A DNA stretch of 64,000 nt, taken from contig NZ_JAHWGT010000001.1 of NCBI RefSeq assembly GCF_020873895.1, forward strand, positions 124,001-188,000. Reading direction: 5' to 3'. Positions 49,346 through 58,100 of this stretch are shown here, in pieces (the stretch's first letter is position 1; every line of letters starts with the position of its first letter). The translations under genes were made by a program, and so were the position numbers. Under the pieces are notes generated by a model. It searched no databases. It saw only the letters and a list, made by a program, of their open reading frames with translations, and was not told the origin of the DNA. Origin of the DNA: Streptomyces sp. DH12 (lineage in GTDB: Bacteria > Actinomycetota > Actinomycetes > Streptomycetales > Streptomycetaceae).

Positions 49346-50092
49346 TCAGCCGACGGGGTCGCCGGGGTCCACCCGGTGCGCCTCCAGGCCGGGCGCCGCC
49401 AGCACCTCGGCGACCAGCGCCTCCGACCCGCCGATGTACGTGCTGACCAGGTCCACGTCGCCGCCCAGGCACCAGGCCCGGTCCTGGGGCCACCACAGGT
49501 CGGGGAGTTCGGCGAACGTGTCGAGTTCCGCCGGCGACACGGCGTCGGCGAGCCTGCCGGCGAGGAGCACCTCGTCCCGGTGGGGCCGCTCGAAGACGGG
49601 CAGGTGGTCGAAGTCCCACCTGCCGTAGCCGTTCCACAGGCCGTACCAGCAGTCGTCGGGGGTGCCGGTGTGCCGGGCGAGGACGGGGATGAGGGCGCGG
49701 GCCACGTCGGGCGGCGTGGGCCCCTCCTGCGGGTGCTCGTCCCACACTCCGGCCAGGCCGTACACGGACGCGTTCTGGTACAGGTCGTCCATGCCGACCA
49801 CCTCGTGCCAGCGCGTGGTCGGCGTGATCCGCCGCCCGTGGGCCGCCGCCACCGCCGACCACCGCACGGGCCGGTCCTCCAGGGAGGCCGGGTGCAGGAC
49901 GCGGACGTACGCGGCGAAGCCGGGCGCGGCGACACCCGCCACCGTGCCGAAGGCGCCCGCGCCGGGCGGGTGGCGGGTGAGCCAGCGGGCGGGGCCGAGG
50001 TCGGTCCGTGCGCGCAGGCGTCCGTAGGGCTCGGGGGCGCGGTCACGGTCCACCGGCGGGTAGTCGCCGTGTACGGGCGGGTGGTCGTCCAC
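49346..50092 (-). CDS. Hypothetical protein (248 aa)
   Basis: A soluble, Trp-rich, acidic protein. Visible segments are FAAYVRVLHPASL, RWHEVVGMDDLYQN, WYGLWNGYGRWDFD and LPDLWWPQDRAWCLGGDVDLVSTYIGG. I recall similar streptomycete proteins of unknown function that end with the WPxDRxWCxxxxxDxxxTYVGGS block; no activity is known. GTG at 50092 gives the lead MDDHPPVHGDYPPV (first codon read as Met). Confidence 0.72.
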   Translation of the reverse strand: MDDHPPVHGDYPPVDRDRAPEPYGRLRARTDLGPARWLTRHPPGAGAFGTVAGVAAPGFAAYVRVLHPASLEDRPVRWSAVAAAHGRRITPTTRWHEVVGMDDLYQNASVYGLAGVWDEHPQEGPTPPDVARALIPVLARHTGTPDDCWYGLWNGYGRWDFDHLPVFERPHRDEVLLAGRLADAVSPAELDTFAELPDLWWPQDRAWCLGGDVDLVSTYIGGSEALVAEVLAAPGLEAHRVDPGDPVG

Positions 50093-50250
50093 GCCCCCAG
50101 TCTGCCGGACGCGCCGAACAGCGGGATCTCGGGGGCGGTTCGTCAGGTGCTGCCCGTCGGCCGCCCGTCCCGACCGGGAGGAAGGCCGCCGTGCCCTTCC
50201 GGACGCTGGTCGGCCATCGGCTGTCGGTGGCGCCGTCTAGCATCCGCGTC

Positions 50251-51015
50251 ATGCGTGGATTCTTCGTGGTCGGCGGACGGACCCTGTCGTACCTGGACTT
50301 CGGCGGCCCGGGTACTCCGCTTCTCGCCCTGCACGGGCACTACAACGAGGCGTCGGCGTTCGCGCCCTTGGCCGAGGCGTTGGCGCCGCGGTGGAGGGTC
50401 GTCGCGCTCGACCAGCGCGGCCACGGCGAGTCCGATCGTGCGCGGCGCTACGGGCGGGACGACTACGTCGCCGATGTCGCCGCCTTCCACCGGCATCTGG
50501 ACATCGGCCCGGTGGCGGTGCTGGGCCACTCGCTCGGTGGCGTCAACGCCTACCAGTACGCCGCCCGGCAGCCCGACCGGGTCCGTGCGCTGATCGTCGA
50601 GGACATCGGCGCGGTCGTGGACAGCGACTGGTCGTTCACCTCGCGGCTGCCCCGCCGTGCGCCGTCGCGCCGGGAACTGGTGGCCGCGCTGGGCGCGACC
50701 GCTCCGTACGTGGAGTGTTCCTTCCGCCGGTCGGAGGACGGCTGGGGATTCTCGTTCGACATCGAACACACGGTGGCGTCCCAGAAGGCACTCAACGGCG
50801 ACCACTGGCCGGACTGGACGGCGGTGACCTGCCCCACCCTGTTGATCCGCGGAACGCGCAGCGACGAGCTGACGGCCGCCCATGCCGATGAGATGACCAC
50901 CCGTCACACCGGTGTGATCCGTCGCGTCGACCTGCCCGCCGGTCATGTCGTGCACCACGACGCTCCGGACCGGTTCGCCGCCGCGGTCGAGGACTTCCTG
51001 TCCGACTCGGACTGA
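50251..51015 (+). CDS. Alpha/beta hydrolase
   Basis: A 254-residue cytoplasmic hydrolase. Motifs in order are LLALHGHYNEAS (oxyanion), ALDQRGHGESDRA, the nucleophile LGHSLGGVNAYQ, the acid RGTRSDELTAA and the His in LPAGHVVHHDAP. The substrate is unknown. TAGCAT at 50237-50242 lies eight bases before the ATG, so the transcript is probably leaderless. Confidence 0.85.
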   Translation: MRGFFVVGGRTLSYLDFGGPGTPLLALHGHYNEASAFAPLAEALAPRWRVVALDQRGHGESDRARRYGRDDYVADVAAFHRHLDIGPVAVLGHSLGGVNAYQYAARQPDRVRALIVEDIGAVVDSDWSFTSRLPRRAPSRRELVAALGATAPYVECSFRRSEDGWGFSFDIEHTVASQKALNGDHWPDWTAVTCPTLLIRGTRSDELTAAHADEMTTRHTGVIRRVDLPAGHVVHHDAPDRFAAAVEDFLSDSD

Positions 51016-51205
51016 CCCCCCCGCGGGTCCTGCCCGCCGGTTGCCCCGTCAAAGCGGGGTCGTCGCGCTCACGGCCGAGACGGTGGCGGCGACGGCCGGG
51101 CCGGGGATGTCCACGGCCCGGCCCCGCCTGCCCTGCGCGTCCCGCTCGGGCCCACAGCGTGCCTCGCGACGGCAGGGCTCCTCGCCGGACTCGGGGACCG
51201 CCCTC

Positions 51206-52288
51206 TCAGACGGACCGGTGGTAGGGGTCGGGCACGTGGACGTCGCCGCCCAGTTCGCGGGCGGCGTGCCGGGCCCACGACGGGTTGCGCAGCAGTTCGC
51301 GGCCGAGGAGCACCGCGTCGGCCTCGCCGTTGGCGACGATCTTCTCCGCCTGCTCGGGTTCGGTGATCAGTCCGACCGCGGCGACCGGCAGGCCTGTCTC
51401 CGCCTTCACCCGCGCCGCGAAGGGCACCTGATAACCCGGCCCGACCGGGATGCGCACGCGGGGCGCGTTGCCGCCGGTCGACACGTCGAGCAGGTCCACG
51501 CCGTGCTCCTTCAGCAACGCCGCGAACCGCACGGTGTCGTCGGCCGTCCAACCCGCGCGGTCCTCCAGCCAGTCGGTGGCCGAGATGCGGAAGAACAGCG
51601 GCAGCTCCTCCGGCCACACCTCCCGTACCGCGTCGACGACCTCCAGGGCGAACCGGGCGCGGTTCTCGAAGGAGCCGCCGTACGCGTCCGTGCGGTGGTT
51701 GCTGTGGGGCGAGAGGAATTCGCCGATCAGGTAGCCGTGCGCACCGTGGATCTCGACGACCTCGAAACCGGCGTCGAGGGCCCGCCGCGCCGCCGCGGCG
51801 AACTGCCCCTTGATCTCCTCTATCCGCTGATGCGTCAGTTCGTCCGGTACCGGGTGGTCCGCGTCGAACGCCAGCGGGCTCGGGGCGACCGGCTGCCAGC
51901 CGTGCGCGTCGGGGCCGACCGGGGCGCCGCCCTTCCAGGGGCGGTCGGTGGAGGCCTTGCGGCCCGCGTGGGCGATCTGGACGCCCGGCACCGTGCCCTG
52001 GCCCTTGAGGAAGTCGGTGATCCGGCGCAGCGCGCGGACCTGCGTGTCGTTCCAGATGCCGAGGTCGTACGGGCTGATGCGGCCCTCGGGGGAGACCGCG
52101 GTCGCCTCCAGCAGGATCAGGCCAGTGCCGCCCGCGGCGCGGGCCGCGTAGTGGGCGAAGTGCCAGTCGTTCGCGACGCCGGCGTCCGGGCCGGTCGCCT
52201 CGGCGCTGTACTGGCACATCGGCGCCATCCAGACGCGGTTGGGGACGGTCAGCGACCGCAGGGTGCGGGGCTCGAACAGTGCGCTCAC
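51206..52288 (-). CDS. Old Yellow Enzyme, YqjM-type NADH:flavin oxidoreductase
   Basis: A 360-residue ene-reductase of the class with the Cys sensor. FMN-site and active-site pieces are APMCQYSA (Cys near residue 25), QIAHAGRKAS, EIHGAHGYLIGEFLSPHSN (the substrate-binding His pair is in the His/His pattern of HGAHGYL), VDLLDVSTGGN and DAVLLGRELLRNP. It reduces activated C=C bonds with NAD(P)H and commonly helps detoxify electrophiles. GTG at 52288. It is divergent from an ArsR-type gene with a duplicated operator between them. Confidence 0.9.
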   Translation of the reverse strand: MSALFEPRTLRSLTVPNRVWMAPMCQYSAEATGPDAGVANDWHFAHYAARAAGGTGLILLEATAVSPEGRISPYDLGIWNDTQVRALRRITDFLKGQGTVPGVQIAHAGRKASTDRPWKGGAPVGPDAHGWQPVAPSPLAFDADHPVPDELTHQRIEEIKGQFAAAARRALDAGFEVVEIHGAHGYLIGEFLSPHSNHRTDAYGGSFENRARFALEVVDAVREVWPEELPLFFRISATDWLEDRAGWTADDTVRFAALLKEHGVDLLDVSTGGNAPRVRIPVGPGYQVPFAARVKAETGLPVAAVGLITEPEQAEKIVANGEADAVLLGRELLRNPSWARHAARELGGDVHVPDPYHRSV

Positions 52289-52329
52289 GGCGGACTCCAC
52301 TCGGAAGGACGGGACCGGTGTACGACTCG

Positions 52330-52345
52330 TACGATAGCCTTCGTA
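52330..52345. promoter_or_regulatory. Operator copy 1 in OYE/ArsR promoter
   Basis: TACGATAGCCTTCGTA is a near-palindrome with TACGA/TCGTA ends. It matches the second copy (52364-52379) at 14 of 16 positions and lies between the two divergent starts. Confidence 0.65.
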
Positions 52346-52363
52346 GTACGCCATCTGTCAAAC

Positions 52364-52379
52364 TACGAGGGCCTTCGTA
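52364..52379. promoter_or_regulatory. Operator copy 2 in OYE/ArsR promoter
   Basis: TACGAGGGCCTTCGTA is the second copy, 34 bp from the first centre to centre (about three helical turns). It ends two bases before the ArsR start codon, so binding would block that gene's transcription or a leaderless start. Confidence 0.65.
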
Positions 52380-52381
52380 CA

Positions 52382-52774
52382 ATGAGGGCACGACCCGACG
52401 AGCCTGGAGCCCCCGTGACACCCGTGACCGCCGCGACAAGCCCGCGTGAGCTCCCGCACCCCGCGCGCGACGACATCCGTCTCGAAGGCGTGCTCCACGC
52501 GCTCTCCGACCCGATGCGGTTGCGCGTGGTGCGCGAACTGGCCGCGGCCGACACGGAGGTGACCTGCTCGGACGTGGAGCTGCCCGTCTCCAAGTCGACC
52601 ACCACCCACCACTTCCGCGTACTGCGCGAAAGCGGCGTCATCCGCCAGACCTACCGCGGCACCGCCAAGATGAACGGCCTGCGCCGCGACGACCTGGACG
52701 CGCTCTTCCCCGGCCTCCTCGACGCCGTCCTCGCCGCGGCCCGCGACCAGGCCGCCCGCCTCGCCGCCCCCTAG
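52382..52774 (+). CDS. ArsR-type winged-helix repressor
   Basis: A 130-residue regulator. The wHTH runs from about residue 38: VLHALSDPMRLRVVRELAAAD, then DVELPVSKSTTTHHFRVLRESGVIRQTYRGTAKMNGLRRDDLDALFPGLL. The Ser-Lys-Ser-Thr...His-His recognition helix is typical of the ArsR group that controls YqjM-like enzymes. It probably senses an electrophile and represses both itself and the OYE gene. ATG at 52382 immediately follows the second operator. Confidence 0.88.
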   Translation: MRARPDEPGAPVTPVTAATSPRELPHPARDDIRLEGVLHALSDPMRLRVVRELAAADTEVTCSDVELPVSKSTTTHHFRVLRESGVIRQTYRGTAKMNGLRRDDLDALFPGLLDAVLAAARDQAARLAAP

Positions 52775-52898
52775 GGGGCTGTCCGCGCGGCCCGTCTGGG
52801 TACCGCGACCTGCCCCACCCGAGTACGAGCGCTCAGGCCCCGTTGCCGCCGGGCCTCCCATGATGGCGATCACCAAGCCGCGCCACCGGGAGACCCGC

Positions 52899-53561
52899 AT
52901 GCTTATCAGCCGCCTCGCCGACGCCCTCGTACCCGCCTTCGGGCGCCTCTCGGTCACCGCGGACGACGGTGCCGACCTGGCGCCCGGCAGCATCGTCGCC
53001 GCGAACCACACCTCGCTCGCCGACCCCGCCGTCGTCCTCGCCGCCCTGCGCCACCTCGGCGCCCAGCCGGTGGTCATGGCCGCCGCCGGCCTCTGGCGGG
53101 TACCCCTGCTCGGCCGCGCCCTCGTCCGCGACGGGCACATCCCCGTCCACCGCGGCGACCGGCGCGCCGCCCGGGCCCTCGACCTGGCCGAGGCGGCCCT
53201 AGACCGGGGCCGTCTCGTCCTCATCTACGCCGAGGGCGGCCTCCCGCGCCGCGCGGACGCCGCCGAGGCCCCGCCCGGCGCCTTCCGCAGCGGTCTCTCC
53301 CGGCTCGCCCGGCGCACCGGCGCGCCCGTCGTCCCCGTCGGGCAGGCCGGGGCGCGGCGGCTCGTCTCGGGCGGTACGGCCAAGCAGCTCGCGGGTCTCG
53401 TCACCGCGCCGCTGCGCCGCCCCGGTCTCCACGTGCACGTGGGTCGGCCGCTCGCGCTGACCGGCGACGGCGCGGCCGGTACGTCCCAGGCGCTGGGCGC
53501 CGTGACCGCCGCCTGGCGGACGGCCGCCGCCCACCTCGACGAACCCGCCGCCCGACGCTGA
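52899..53561 (+). CDS. PlsC-type 1-acylglycerol-3-phosphate acyltransferase
   Basis: A 220-residue acyltransferase. The catalytic NHxxxxD box is AANHTSLADPAV. Block 2 is LVRDGHIPVHRGDR and block 3 is LIYAEGGLPRR, where the canonical Glu-Gly-Thr is Glu-Gly-Gly. Block 4 is APVVPVGQAG. It transfers an acyl group to a lysophospholipid or similar acceptor at the membrane. The ATG at 52899 has GGGAG at the proper distance; an earlier ATG at 52860 lacks a ribosome site. Confidence 0.85.
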   Translation: MLISRLADALVPAFGRLSVTADDGADLAPGSIVAANHTSLADPAVVLAALRHLGAQPVVMAAAGLWRVPLLGRALVRDGHIPVHRGDRRAARALDLAEAALDRGRLVLIYAEGGLPRRADAAEAPPGAFRSGLSRLARRTGAPVVPVGQAGARRLVSGGTAKQLAGLVTAPLRRPGLHVHVGRPLALTGDGAAGTSQALGAVTAAWRTAAAHLDEPAARR

Positions 53562-53598
53562 GGGACCGGACGCGGAACGCGCGCCCGGCCTCGCAGGG

Positions 53599-53629
53599 TT
53601 GACCTGGAGCGCACTCCAATACCTAGCGT
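53599..53629 (+). promoter_or_regulatory. MerR-type promoter with operator in long spacer
   Basis: TTGACC (53599-53604) and TAGCGT (53624-53629) are separated by 19 bp, longer than normal. The spacer carries the palindrome TGGAG-cgca-CTCCA (53605-53618). This is the architecture of MerR/SoxR-family activated promoters. The aldo-keto reductase ATG is 38 bp downstream. Confidence 0.75.
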
Positions 53630-53666
53630 CACGTGTGAACGGTTCTCGACCACGGGAGGCACCCGC

Positions 53667-54653
53667 ATGACCGACGTACCCACCCGGCACCTGGGCGCCC
53701 TGGCGGTCTCCGCCCAGGGCCTGGGCTGCATGGGCATGAGCCACGGCTACGGCGCCGCGGACGACGCGCAGTCCATCGCCACGCTCCGGCGCGCCCTCGA
53801 CCTCGGGGTGACCCTCCTCGACACCGCCGACTTCTACGGCGCCGGGCACAACGAGGAGCTGGTCGGACGGGCCGTCGCCGGGCGCCGCGACGAGGCGGTG
53901 CTGGCCACGAAGTTCGGCTTCGCCAACCGCCTCGGCGAGCCCACCCGCATCCGCGGCGACGCCCCCTACGTACGGCAGGCGTGCGAGGCGTCGCTGCGCC
54001 GCCTCGGCGTCGACCACATCGACCTCTACTACCTGCACCGCGTCGACCCGCGGGTGCCCATCGAGGAGACGGTCGGCGCCATGGCGGAGCTGGTGCGGGC
54101 CGGGAAGGTCCGCCACCTCGGACTGTCCGAGGCCGGCGCGGACACCCTCCGCAGGGCCCACGCGGTGCACCCGATCGCCGCGCTCCAGAGCGAGTGGTCG
54201 CTGTGGACCCGCGACCCCGAGGCGGAGGTCGCCCCCGTCTGCCGGGAGCTGGGCATCGGGCTCGTCCCCTTCTCACCGCTCGGCCGCGGCTTCCTCACCG
54301 GCCGGTACAGCTCGGTCGACGGGTTGGCGGAGGGCGACATCCGGCGGAGCCAGCCGCGGTTCGCCGACGGCAACCTCGAACGCAACCTCGCGATCGTCTC
54401 GCGGCTGGAGGAGCTGGCCGGGGCGAAGGGCGTGACCGCCGGTCAGCTCGCCCTTGCCTGGGTGCAGCACCGCGGCGACGACGTGGTGCCCATCCCCGGC
54501 ACCAGGCGGCAGAGCTACCTGGAGGAGAACCTCGCGGCCCTGACCGTCGAGCTGTCCGCCGAGGACCTGGCCGCCATCGAGGCCGCGGCCCCGCCCGGGC
54601 AGGTCGCCGGCAACCGCTACGACGAGGCCGCCCTCGCCTTCGTCGACGGCTGA
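53667..54653 (+). CDS. Aldo-keto reductase
   Basis: A 328-residue NADPH-dependent oxidoreductase of the YhdN/AKR13 type. The catalytic Asp and Tyr are in [18 protein letters not shown], Lys is in LATKFGF and His in [10 protein letters not shown]. The NADPH site is [18 protein letters not shown]. It should reduce reactive aldehydes or ketones. ATG at 53667 follows GGGAGG. Its MerR-type promoter is present, but no merR gene is in the neighbourhood. Confidence 0.92.
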   Translation: MTDVPTRHLGALAVSAQGLGCMGMSHGYGAADDAQSIATLRRALDLGVTLLDTADFYGAGHNEELVGRAVAGRRDEAVLATKFGFANRLGEPTRIRGDAPYVRQACEASLRRLGVDHIDLYYLHRVDPRVPIEETVGAMAELVRAGKVRHLGLSEAGADTLRRAHAVHPIAALQSEWSLWTRDPEAEVAPVCRELGIGLVPFSPLGRGFLTGRYSSVDGLAEGDIRRSQPRFADGNLERNLAIVSRLEELAGAKGVTAGQLALAWVQHRGDDVVPIPGTRRQSYLEENLAALTVELSAEDLAAIEAAAPPGQVAGNRYDEAALAFVDG

Positions 54654-54701
54654 GACCGCCCCGGCCCCGGGTCGCGCCGCCGGCCCCGGGGCCCCGCCCG
54701 C

Positions 54702-56210
54702 TCAGGCGGGCCCGGGTCCGGTGGGGGCCTGGCCGGCGCCGGTCGCTGCGGGCAGGGACAGGACGAACCGCGCGCCGCCGCCCTCCGCCGCGCCGACCGT
54801 GAGGGTGCCGCCGTGCCGCCCGGCCACGTCCCGCGCGATGGCCAACCCCAGGCCGGCGCCGCCCTCGTCGCGCGTACGGGCGTCGTCCAGCCGTACGAAC
54901 CGCTCGAAGATCCGCTCGCGGTCCGTCTCCGGTACGCCCGCCCCGTCGTCGCACACCACCACCTCCACCCGGCCCGCGGCGGCCCGCACGGACGCGGACA
55001 CGGAGGCGGCCGCGTGCCGCTGGGCGTTGTCCAGCAGGTTGCCGATGACCCGGCGCAGCTGCCCCGGCGACCCGATCACCTCGAACCCGGCGCCGTCGCC
55101 GGCCCCGGGTCCGGCCCCGCCCCTGTGGACGGCCACGGTGACGGGGAGGCGGTCGCCGTGGCGCCGCGCCACCTCCTCCTGGAGCAGCTCCGCCACGTCC
55201 ACGCGCCGTGCCGCCGGCCGTTCACCCGCGTCCAGCCTCGCCAGGAGCAGCAGGTCGGCGGCGAGCTGCTGGAGGCGCTGCGTGTCCTGCACCGCTCCGT
55301 CCAGGTCGAGCAGTTCCGGGTGGGCGGCGCCGACCTCCAACTGCGTGCGCAGCGACGCGATGGGGCTGCGCAGCTCGTGCGAGGCGTCCGCGACGAACCG
55401 GCGCTGCCGCTCCACGGACGCCTCCAGCGCCGCGAGCGTCTCGTTCGTCGTACGGGCCAGCCGGGCCACCTCGTCCCGCGACGCGGGCTCGGGCACGCGG
55501 TGCGACAGGTCCTCGGACGCCGTGATGGCGGCCATCTCGCTCCGGATCGCCTCGACGGGCCGCAGGGCGCGCCGGGTCACCAGCCAGGTCACCGAGCCGA
55601 CCACGGCGAGCAGCACCGGCAGGCCGATCAGCATCGCGGTCCGCACCGTCGCCACCGCGTCCCGCTCCGCCGCGAGCGGCGCCCCCGCGTACACGGTGTA
55701 CGTGCGCTGGGCGGTACCGGACGTCACCTGCACCGCGGCGAACCGGTACGCCGCCGTCCGCCCGTCGACGGTGGCGCTGCCGGAGGTGAACCGGGGAGGG
55801 CCGGCGCCGACCTCGCCGCGTGCCGGCGCGTCGTCGTCGTTCCCGTCGGCGCCGCCGTCGTCCCCGTCGTCGTCGCCGGGTGGGGACGCCGCCGACGACG
55901 GCAGGGGCGCGACCGCTCGGGTCGACGTGCCCGAGACCGCCTCCAGCCCCTCGCTCACCGCCGCCACCCGGCCGCCCTCCTCGACGACCTGCACCGGCCG
56001 CTCGTCGCCGTCCGGCAGGTCCAGCCGGTCCAGCGGCCGGTCCAGGGCGATCTGCGAGGCGACCTCCCGCGCGGCGATCTCCGCCTGGAGCCCGGCCTGG
56101 CCGATCAGGTTCGCCCGGAGCACCTGGAGCAGGACGGCGCCCGCCGCCACCAGCGCGACGGCCACGACGAGGGTGGCACCGAGCGCGGCCCGCGCGCGGA
56201 CCGACCTCAC
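54702..56210 (-). CDS. Sensor histidine kinase with acidic extracytoplasmic loop
   Basis: A 502-residue kinase. TM1 is ALGATLVVAVALVAAGAVLL and TM2 is TAMLIGLPVLLAVVGSVTWLV (about residue 195). Between them is a 150-residue extracytoplasmic domain with an Asp-rich patch (GDDDGDDGGADGNDDD). HAMP, the H-box FVADASHELRSPIASLR, the N-box NLLDNAQRHA and the G-boxes DDGAGVPE and GGAGLGLAIA follow. Its GTG overlaps the stop of the response regulator (GTGA). The acidic loop may sense divalent cations (inference). It lies opposite a PepSY gene. Confidence 0.9.
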   Translation of the reverse strand: MRSVRARAALGATLVVAVALVAAGAVLLQVLRANLIGQAGLQAEIAAREVASQIALDRPLDRLDLPDGDERPVQVVEEGGRVAAVSEGLEAVSGTSTRAVAPLPSSAASPPGDDDGDDGGADGNDDDAPARGEVGAGPPRFTSGSATVDGRTAAYRFAAVQVTSGTAQRTYTVYAGAPLAAERDAVATVRTAMLIGLPVLLAVVGSVTWLVTRRALRPVEAIRSEMAAITASEDLSHRVPEPASRDEVARLARTTNETLAALEASVERQRRFVADASHELRSPIASLRTQLEVGAAHPELLDLDGAVQDTQRLQQLAADLLLLARLDAGERPAARRVDVAELLQEEVARRHGDRLPVTVAVHRGGAGPGAGDGAGFEVIGSPGQLRRVIGNLLDNAQRHAAASVSASVRAAAGRVEVVVCDDGAGVPETDRERIFERFVRLDDARTRDEGGAGLGLAIARDVAGRHGGTLTVGAAEGGGARFVLSLPAATGAGQAPTGPGPA

Positions 56211-56872
56211 GGCGCCGCCACCAGTCGGTAGCCGGCCCCGCGGGCCGTCTGGATGCGGTGCGCGCCGAGCTTGCGGCGCAGGGCGGAGACGTACACCTCG
56301 ACGATGTTCGGGTCGCCCTCGTACGCGAAGTCCCACACGTGCGCCATGATCTCCGGCTTGCCGACGACCTCGCCCGGACGGACGGCGAGCTGTTCGAGTA
56401 CGGCGAACTCCTTGGCGGTCAGCGCCACCTCGTCGTCGCCGCGGAAGACCCGGCGGGCGGCCGTGTCGACGCGCAGGTCCCCGACGCTGAGGACCGGCGA
56501 GGCCGCGCCCCGGCCCCGGCGGCGCAGCAGCGCCTTGACCCGGGCGACGAGCACCACGTACGAGAAGGGCTTGGTCAGGTAGTCGTCCGCGCCGGTGTCC
56601 AGGCCCTCCGCCTCGTCGTACTCGCCGTCCTTCGCGGTCAGCATCAGGAGGGGCACGTCGTTGCCGGCGGCCCGCAGGGCGGCGCAGACCCGGTAGCCGT
56701 TCATGCCGGGCAGCATGATGTCGAGGACCACGAGGTCGTACGCCTCCGCGGAGGCGCGGTGGAGCCCCTCCAGCCCGTCGTGGACGACGTCCACGGCGTA
56801 GCCCTCGGCCCTCAGCCCCGCGGCGAGGGACGCCGCGAGCCGCTTCTCGTCCTCCACGATCAACAACCTCAT
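56207..56872 (-). CDS. OmpR-family response regulator
   Basis: A 221-residue regulator. The receiver has the acidic pair in IVEDEKR, phospho-acceptor D51 (VVLDIMLPGMNG), Thr in MLTAKDG and Lys in YLTKPFS. The C-terminal winged helix carries LTAKEFAVLEQLAVRPGEVV, then NIVEVYVSALRRKLG and the RGAGYRL end. It is transcribed first, then the kinase. CTTCAG repeats 24-60 bp upstream, shared with the divergent PepSY gene, are its probable binding sites. Confidence 0.93.
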   Translation of the reverse strand: MRLLIVEDEKRLAASLAAGLRAEGYAVDVVHDGLEGLHRASAEAYDLVVLDIMLPGMNGYRVCAALRAAGNDVPLLMLTAKDGEYDEAEGLDTGADDYLTKPFSYVVLVARVKALLRRRGRGAASPVLSVGDLRVDTAARRVFRGDDEVALTAKEFAVLEQLAVRPGEVVGKPEIMAHVWDFAYEGDPNIVEVYVSALRRKLGAHRIQTARGAGYRLVAAP

Positions 56873-56895
56873 GGCCTCAGGGTCGCAGAGCGGAG

Positions 56896-56932
56896 CTGAA
56901 GAACCCTTCAGGTGGCTTCAGGCTGCCTTCAG
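56896..56932. promoter_or_regulatory. CTTCAG repeats, probable response-regulator boxes
   Basis: CTTCAG occurs three times in the same direction (56906, 56916, 56927), spaced 10 and 11 bp, about one helical turn apart. An inverted copy CTGAAG lies at 56896. Such direct repeats are typical binding sites of OmpR-family dimers. They lie between the two-component genes and the divergent PepSY gene. Confidence 0.75.
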
Positions 56933-57004
56933 CGTGCGGCGGCCAGGGTGGACCACGTCATCGGCGAACGGCACCGAGCGTGCCGGCACGGAGGAGGAAC
57001 ACCC

Positions 57005-57802
57005 ATGAAGCGCAATCTCGTCATCGCCACACTGACGGCGGCCGCCCTGGTCGGCGGCGGCACGTACACGGCGGTGGCCGCGGCCACCGGCGACACGACG
57101 CCGTCCCTGCGGACGGCGGCGGCCGTGGTGGACGACCACGTCGGTGGCGGAGCCGACGACGCCGACGAGGCCGACGACGAGGCGGGCGGGACGCCGGACG
57201 ACAAGGCGGACGACAAGGCGGAGGACAGGGCCGACGACGACAAGGACGGCCGCGGTGACGACCGGGGCGAGGACCGCGACGACGACCGCGACCACGTCCA
57301 GGCGGCCCCGACGGGCTCCGTCACCGCCGCCCAGGCCATCGCCGCCACGCTGAAGTCCGCGCCCGGCGTGGTCGCCTCGGCCGAGCTGGACGACGACGGG
57401 ACCCACTGGGACGTCGAGGTGCTGGGCAAGGACGGCCGTGAGCACGACCTGCGGGTGGACGCCGCCAAGGCGACCGTGACACCCGACGACGACCGGCCCG
57501 GCGACGACGCGGACGACGACCGGGCCGACGACGACCGCGCGGAGCGCGCCGCGCTGCGCTCGGCCGGGGTGAACGCCGCCCAGGCGAGCGCCGAGGCCCT
57601 CAAGGCACACCCCGGCACCAAGGTCACCGGTGTCGGCTTCGACGACGACGGCACCTGGGAGGTCGAGCTCCGCACCGCCGACGGCGCCGAGAAGGAGGCG
57701 CGGGTCGACGCCAGGACGGCCCCGGCGAGCAAGGCGGCCGCGCCGGCGGACTCCTCGCGCCCGTCCGGCTCGGACGACGACGCGCCCGGCTCGGAGGACT
57801 GA
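57005..57802 (+). CDS. Secreted PepSY-domain protein, Asp-rich
   Basis: A 265-residue exported protein. The signal peptide is MKRNLVIATLTAAALVGGGT. An Asp-rich low-complexity region follows (residues 45-100, with DDKADDKAEDRADDDK and similar). Two PepSY-like repeats come next: TAAQAIAATLKSAPGVVASAELDDDGTHWDVEVLGKDG... and NAAQASAEALKAHPGTKVTG. PepSY proteins next to two-component systems are often their targets or modulators. ATG at 57005 follows GGAGGAG. The shared upstream boxes suggest control by the neighbouring response regulator. Confidence 0.87.
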   Translation: MKRNLVIATLTAAALVGGGTYTAVAAATGDTTPSLRTAAAVVDDHVGGGADDADEADDEAGGTPDDKADDKAEDRADDDKDGRGDDRGEDRDDDRDHVQAAPTGSVTAAQAIAATLKSAPGVVASAELDDDGTHWDVEVLGKDGREHDLRVDAAKATVTPDDDRPGDDADDDRADDDRAERAALRSAGVNAAQASAEALKAHPGTKVTGVGFDDDGTWEVELRTADGAEKEARVDARTAPASKAAAPADSSRPSGSDDDAPGSED

Positions 57803-57924
57803 CGGCCTCAGCGTCCGCATGGCCGCCCGCATACGGCAGGCCGGCGCCCGGCCGGACCGCACCCCCCGGGGGCGGCCCGGCCGGACCGCGCTCCCGGGCT
57901 GGACCGGCCGGGCGCACCCGGTCG

Positions 57925-57973
57925 CACCGCCACACCACCAGACCGCCACACCGCCACACCGCCACACCGCCAT
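57925..57973. repeat. Simple tandem repeat (ACCGCCACA units)
   Basis: About five copies of the 9-bp unit ACCGCCACA lie in the noncoding gap after the PepSY gene. No gene is seen from 57803 to 58100. Confidence 0.8.
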
Positions 57974-58100
57974 GCCGACACGGCCGTCCCGCCGGTCGGC
58001 TCGGTCGCGGTTGCGGCCGGGCCCCGGCCTGGGGAAGGCTGGCGGCGACCCGCCGCCCGCCGTCGCCGAAAGCGGCGCGCGCGAGCGCGGCGGGGGAGCG

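Noticed and set aside
57925-57973. Possible CRISPR-like array
   Set aside because: The 9-bp units are contiguous with no unique spacers; it is a simple tandem repeat.
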